This document shows positions 5,798-7,817 of a stretch of DNA of 7,817 bases, one piece after another. The notes beneath the pieces were generated by a model, which was given only the letters and a program-made list of their open reading frames with translations, was not told the origin of the DNA and ran no database searches. Each line of letters starts with the position of its first letter. Position 1 is the first letter of the stretch. Origin of the DNA: Clostridiales bacterium (GTDB lineage Bacteria; Bacillota; Clostridia; Lachnospirales; WQUN01); the NCBI GenBank assembly GCA_031271275.1, contig JAISWA010000149.1, positions 1 to 7,817 on the forward strand. The letters are read 5' to 3'. The position numbers and the translations under genes were made by a program.

Positions 5798-6820
5798 TCA
5801 ATCCGGGCGCACCCTTGCTACCGCCTCTTTCTGCGCGGCAATCACAGACTCCGTGAACGCGTCGAATACGGGGTCTTCTTTTTGCGCTTCGGGATGGCTT
5901 AGGAAATACTCCACCGACCAACGCGCCCCCTGGTCAAAGCGTATTTCCGCGGCAAAGCCCGGCACGAGCCGTTTAAGCTTGCTGTTGTCGAACACTACCG
6001 ATACGGATTTGTCCCCGTGGAGCGGGCCGGTAAACGACGGTTCGCACGCGCAAAGGAAATCCGACGAAACGTGGTAAAGCTTCGGCTCCACATTAAGCGC
6101 GCCGCCTATGGAAGCGTAAATCTGGTTCCACGTCAGGCTTTCGTCGGACGTGATATGTACCGCCTCGCCAATGGCGTGTAGGTTCCCCATCAAACCCGTG
6201 AACCCTTTCGCGAAATCCCGGCTGTGGGTCACCGTCCAAAGCGAGCTGCCGTCGCCCTGCACCAAGACCGGCTTGCCGTCCATCATGCGCTTGATGACCT
6301 GCCACGCGCCTTTTTCCCCGTGCAGACCCACCGGAAGCGAATAAATATCATAGGTATGGCTTGGCCGCACCACCGTGAACGGAAAGCCGTGCTTCCGGTA
6401 CGCGTCCGTTAAAATATTTTCGCACGCAATTTTTTCGCGGGAATATTCCCAATAGGGGTTGGCAAGGGGCGTGCTTTCCCGGATTAAATAATCGGAGAGC
6501 GGCTTCTGATAAGCCGAAGCCGAACTGATGAAAATATACTGCTTCGTCTTGCCCGAGAACAGCCGCACGTCCCGCTCCGCCTGCCCGGGGGTGAAGTTGA
6601 TGAAATTCGCCACAACGTCGAAGGTTTCGCCTTCCAACAGTGAGCGAACGGCGCTTTCGTCGTTTATGTCCGCGTTCCAGTTCCGCGCTTTTACGCCCTC
6701 GGGAAGCCTGCCGCTTTGCCTGCCCCGGTTAAGCAGCGTAACGTCCCAACCAAGCGCTATACAGCGTTTCGTAATCTCGGTGCTGATTACGCCCGTGCCG
6801 CCGATGAATAAAATTTTCAT
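5798..6820 (-). CDS. NAD-dependent epimerase/dehydratase family (SDR) protein
   Basis: An atypical/extended short-chain dehydrogenase with a Rossmann fold for NAD(P). The dinucleotide motif GGTGVIS (7-13) has Ser in place of the third Gly, a form I associate with this epimerase subgroup. D51 follows in a conserved position, with IFISSASAY (97-104) carrying the catalytic Ser region, and YSREK gives the catalytic Y126-x3-K130 pair. VRPSHTYD (151-158) follows the usual VRP segment. At 340 residues it is full length with no transmembrane part. Substrate is probably a nucleotide sugar or similar, but nothing in the sequence fixes it. I chose ATG 6820 because GGAGG (6830-6826) lies 5 bases before it. 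A GTG two codons upstream overlaps that ribosome binding site. It has its own promoter and diverges from a symporter gene. Confidence 0.85.
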   Translation of the reverse strand: MKILFIGGTGVISTEITKRCIALGWDVTLLNRGRQSGRLPEGVKARNWNADINDESAVRSLLEGETFDVVANFINFTPGQAERDVRLFSGKTKQYIFISSASAYQKPLSDYLIRESTPLANPYWEYSREKIACENILTDAYRKHGFPFTVVRPSHTYDIYSLPVGLHGEKGAWQVIKRMMDGKPVLVQGDGSSLWTVTHSRDFAKGFTGLMGNLHAIGEAVHITSDESLTWNQIYASIGGALNVEPKLYHVSSDFLCACEPSFTGPLHGDKSVSVVFDNSKLKRLVPGFAAEIRFDQGARWSVEYFLSHPEAQKEDPVFDAFTESVIAAQKEAVARVRPD

Positions 6821-6845
6821 ATACACCTCCGTATTTTTTTGTTAT

Positions 6846-6873
6846 ATTTTACTGCAAACTTTGTACTTGACAA
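6846..6873 (-). promoter_or_regulatory. Promoter of the epimerase gene
   Basis: A -35 TTGTCA (6873-6868), a 16-base spacer and a -10 TAAAAT (6851-6846) each match the consensus at five of six positions. Start is predicted near 6839, giving a leader of about 19 bases that contains GGAGG. The -35 lies within the 13-bp palindrome 6864-6876. Confidence 0.65.
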
Positions 6874-6876
6874 GTA
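6864..6876. promoter_or_regulatory. 13-bp palindrome, candidate operator
   Basis: TACTTG-A-CAAGTA is a perfect 6-bp inverted repeat around one central base. It contains the -35 of the leftward epimerase promoter, and on the plus strand a consensus TTGACA (6867-6872). A dimeric repressor bound here would block the epimerase promoter and possibly a rightward one. No regulator gene is in the window, so this is inferred from symmetry and position only. Confidence 0.45.
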
Positions 6877-6903
6877 AAGTAAAGGCTTATTCAGGCGCGT
6901 CGA

Positions 6904-6938
6904 GTGTTAAGCGGCGCGCGGCGGATTTAATTTAACAC
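6904..6938. repeat. 7-bp inverted repeat upstream of the symporter gene
   Basis: GTGTTAA (6904-6910) and TTAACAC (6932-6938) are exact reverse complements separated by 21 bases, ending 16 bases before the symporter ATG. They could form an RNA hairpin in its leader or a spaced operator. A weak -10 candidate TTTAAT (6926-6931) lies between the arms. Confidence 0.35.
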
Positions 6939-6954
6939 GAATCGGGGAATATTT

Positions 6955-7817
6955 ATGCAAATCATTACCGTAACGGCGCTCGTTATTTTTTCCGCGCTTA
7001 TGATTGGGGTCGGGTTGTACAGCGCGCGCAAAACAAAAACAATGGACGCGTTTTTGCTCGGCAACCGTAACATTGGCGCGTGGATGAGCGCGTTCGCCTA
7101 CGGGACTTCCTATTTCTCGGCGGTCATTTTCATCGGCTACGCGGGCAAGCACGGTTGGGACATCGGCGTCGCCGCCATGTGGATTGGCATCGGCAACGCG
7201 ATACTCGGCTGTTTAATCGCCTGGTTGGTACTCGCGAAGCGCACCCGCAACATGACCCACAGCCTTAACGTCAAAACTATGCCGGAATACTTCGAGGCGC
7301 GTTACGGGTCGAAAAATTTAAAAATCCTTTCCGCCATAATTATTTTTGTTTTTCTGGTTCCCTATTCCGCCGCGGTGTATAAGGGGCTCGGCTCGCTGTT
7401 TAACACCATATTCCCTTCCATTTCCGTCAATGTGTGTATGCTGATGGTGGCGGCGCTGACCGCCTGTTTTTTGGTGCTCGGCGGGTATATCGCCAGCACG
7501 TATACGGATTTTATTCAGGGAATCATCATGATCGGCGGCGTTATACTGATGGTCGTCATCGTAGCCCTCAACCCTAGCGTCGGCGGGATACCCAATATGA
7601 TAGAAAGGCTTCGCGACGTCGAGCCTTCGCTGGTGCATATCTTCGGCGGCGATAAATTTACCTTCCTCGCGTGGAATATTCTGCTCACCAGTTTCGGAAC
7701 ATGGGGCTTGCCGCAGATGATCAGCAAGTTTTACGCCGTGAAAGACGAGTCCGCCATTAAACGCGCGACGGTGGTTTCCACGGTGTTTGCCGGGATAATC
7801 GGCGTGGGCGCGTACTT
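6955..7817 (+). CDS. Sodium:solute symporter (SSS family), 3' truncated by window end
   Basis: The first 287 residues of an inner-membrane Na+-coupled transporter of LeuT fold, out of roughly 480-510 expected. Hydrophobic segments lie at about 3-22, 41-62, 70-93, 123-147, 158-180, 185-206, 236-252 and from 272 on. Family signs are the FLLGNRNIG stretch after the first helix (33-41), the GGYIASTYTDFIQGIIM region (176-192), and the loop GLPQMISKFYAVKDESAIKRA (251-271), which matches the usual G-P-x-x-x-[RK]-[FY] pattern. Compared with proline transporter PutP as I remember it, the GASDMSG segment here reads GTSYFSA, so the Asp is Tyr and the substrate is unlikely to be safely called proline. 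The ATG has GGGGA 7 bases upstream. It diverges from the epimerase gene. The stop is beyond the window. Confidence 0.85.
   Translation, partial: MQIITVTALVIFSALMIGVGLYSARKTKTMDAFLLGNRNIGAWMSAFAYGTSYFSAVIFIGYAGKHGWDIGVAAMWIGIGNAILGCLIAWLVLAKRTRNMTHSLNVKTMPEYFEARYGSKNLKILSAIIIFVFLVPYSAAVYKGLGSLFNTIFPSISVNVCMLMVAALTACFLVLGGYIASTYTDFIQGIIMIGGVILMVVIVALNPSVGGIPNMIERLRDVEPSLVHIFGGDKFTFLAWNILLTSFGTWGLPQMISKFYAVKDESAIKRATVVSTVFAGIIGVGAY

Noticed and set aside
1..7817. CRISPR array, insertion sequence or prophage elements
   Set aside because: No regularly spaced repeats, no transposase, integrase or phage gene, and no attachment-site duplication at the tRNA-Ser within the window.

Overview
The window looks like chromosome of an obligately or facultatively anaerobic bacterium that makes an [FeFe]-hydrogenase, because it carries two of the three dedicated H-cluster maturases (hydG and hydF). 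Gene sequence is moderately GC-rich and intergenic stretches are AT-rich. Ribosome binding sites are GGAGG-like, starts at TTG and GTG are common, and promoters match sigma-A type elements. The tRNA-Ser gene does not encode its CCA end. This fits Clostridia (Bacillota), although an anaerobic spirochaete or a similar fermenter cannot be excluded from sequence alone.

Layout, left to right. Bases 1-541 hold no confident gene. They contain a leftward promoter near 55-63, a perfect 17-bp inverted repeat at 119-161, a G-rich hairpin/possible quadruplex at 185-239, a doubtful 69-codon reading frame at 242-451 that overlaps several inverted repeats, and a leftward intrinsic terminator at 450-475. Bases 542-626 (minus) are tRNA-Ser(CGA) with its own promoter inside the end of hisC. 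Then, all on the minus strand and so transcribed right to left, come an SDR-type NAD-dependent epimerase (6820-5798), deoB (5678-4491), hydG (4462-3053), hydF (3044-1854) and hisC (1764-676). On the plus strand, diverging from the epimerase gene, is the N-terminal part of a sodium:solute symporter (6955 to the window end).

deoB, hydG and hydF are separated by only 28 and 8 bases and almost certainly form one transcript from an extended -10 promoter at 5779-5787. HydG makes the Fe(CO)(CN) synthon from tyrosine, and HydF is the GTPase scaffold on which the 2Fe subcluster is assembled. The third maturase, HydE, is not in the window. DeoB (phosphopentomutase) is a nucleoside-salvage enzyme with no obvious mechanistic tie to hydrogenase maturation. 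hisC and tRNA-Ser each have a promoter of the same form, TTGCGG-17-TATAAT.

The protein-coding part is ordinary housekeeping and anaerobic metabolism. I see no clear novel defence, mobile or biosynthetic system. The stretch most worth a second look is 119-480, which is rich in inverted repeats and may encode a small conserved protein or a structured RNA. Next is the 13-bp palindrome that sits on overlapping -35 elements between the epimerase and symporter genes.
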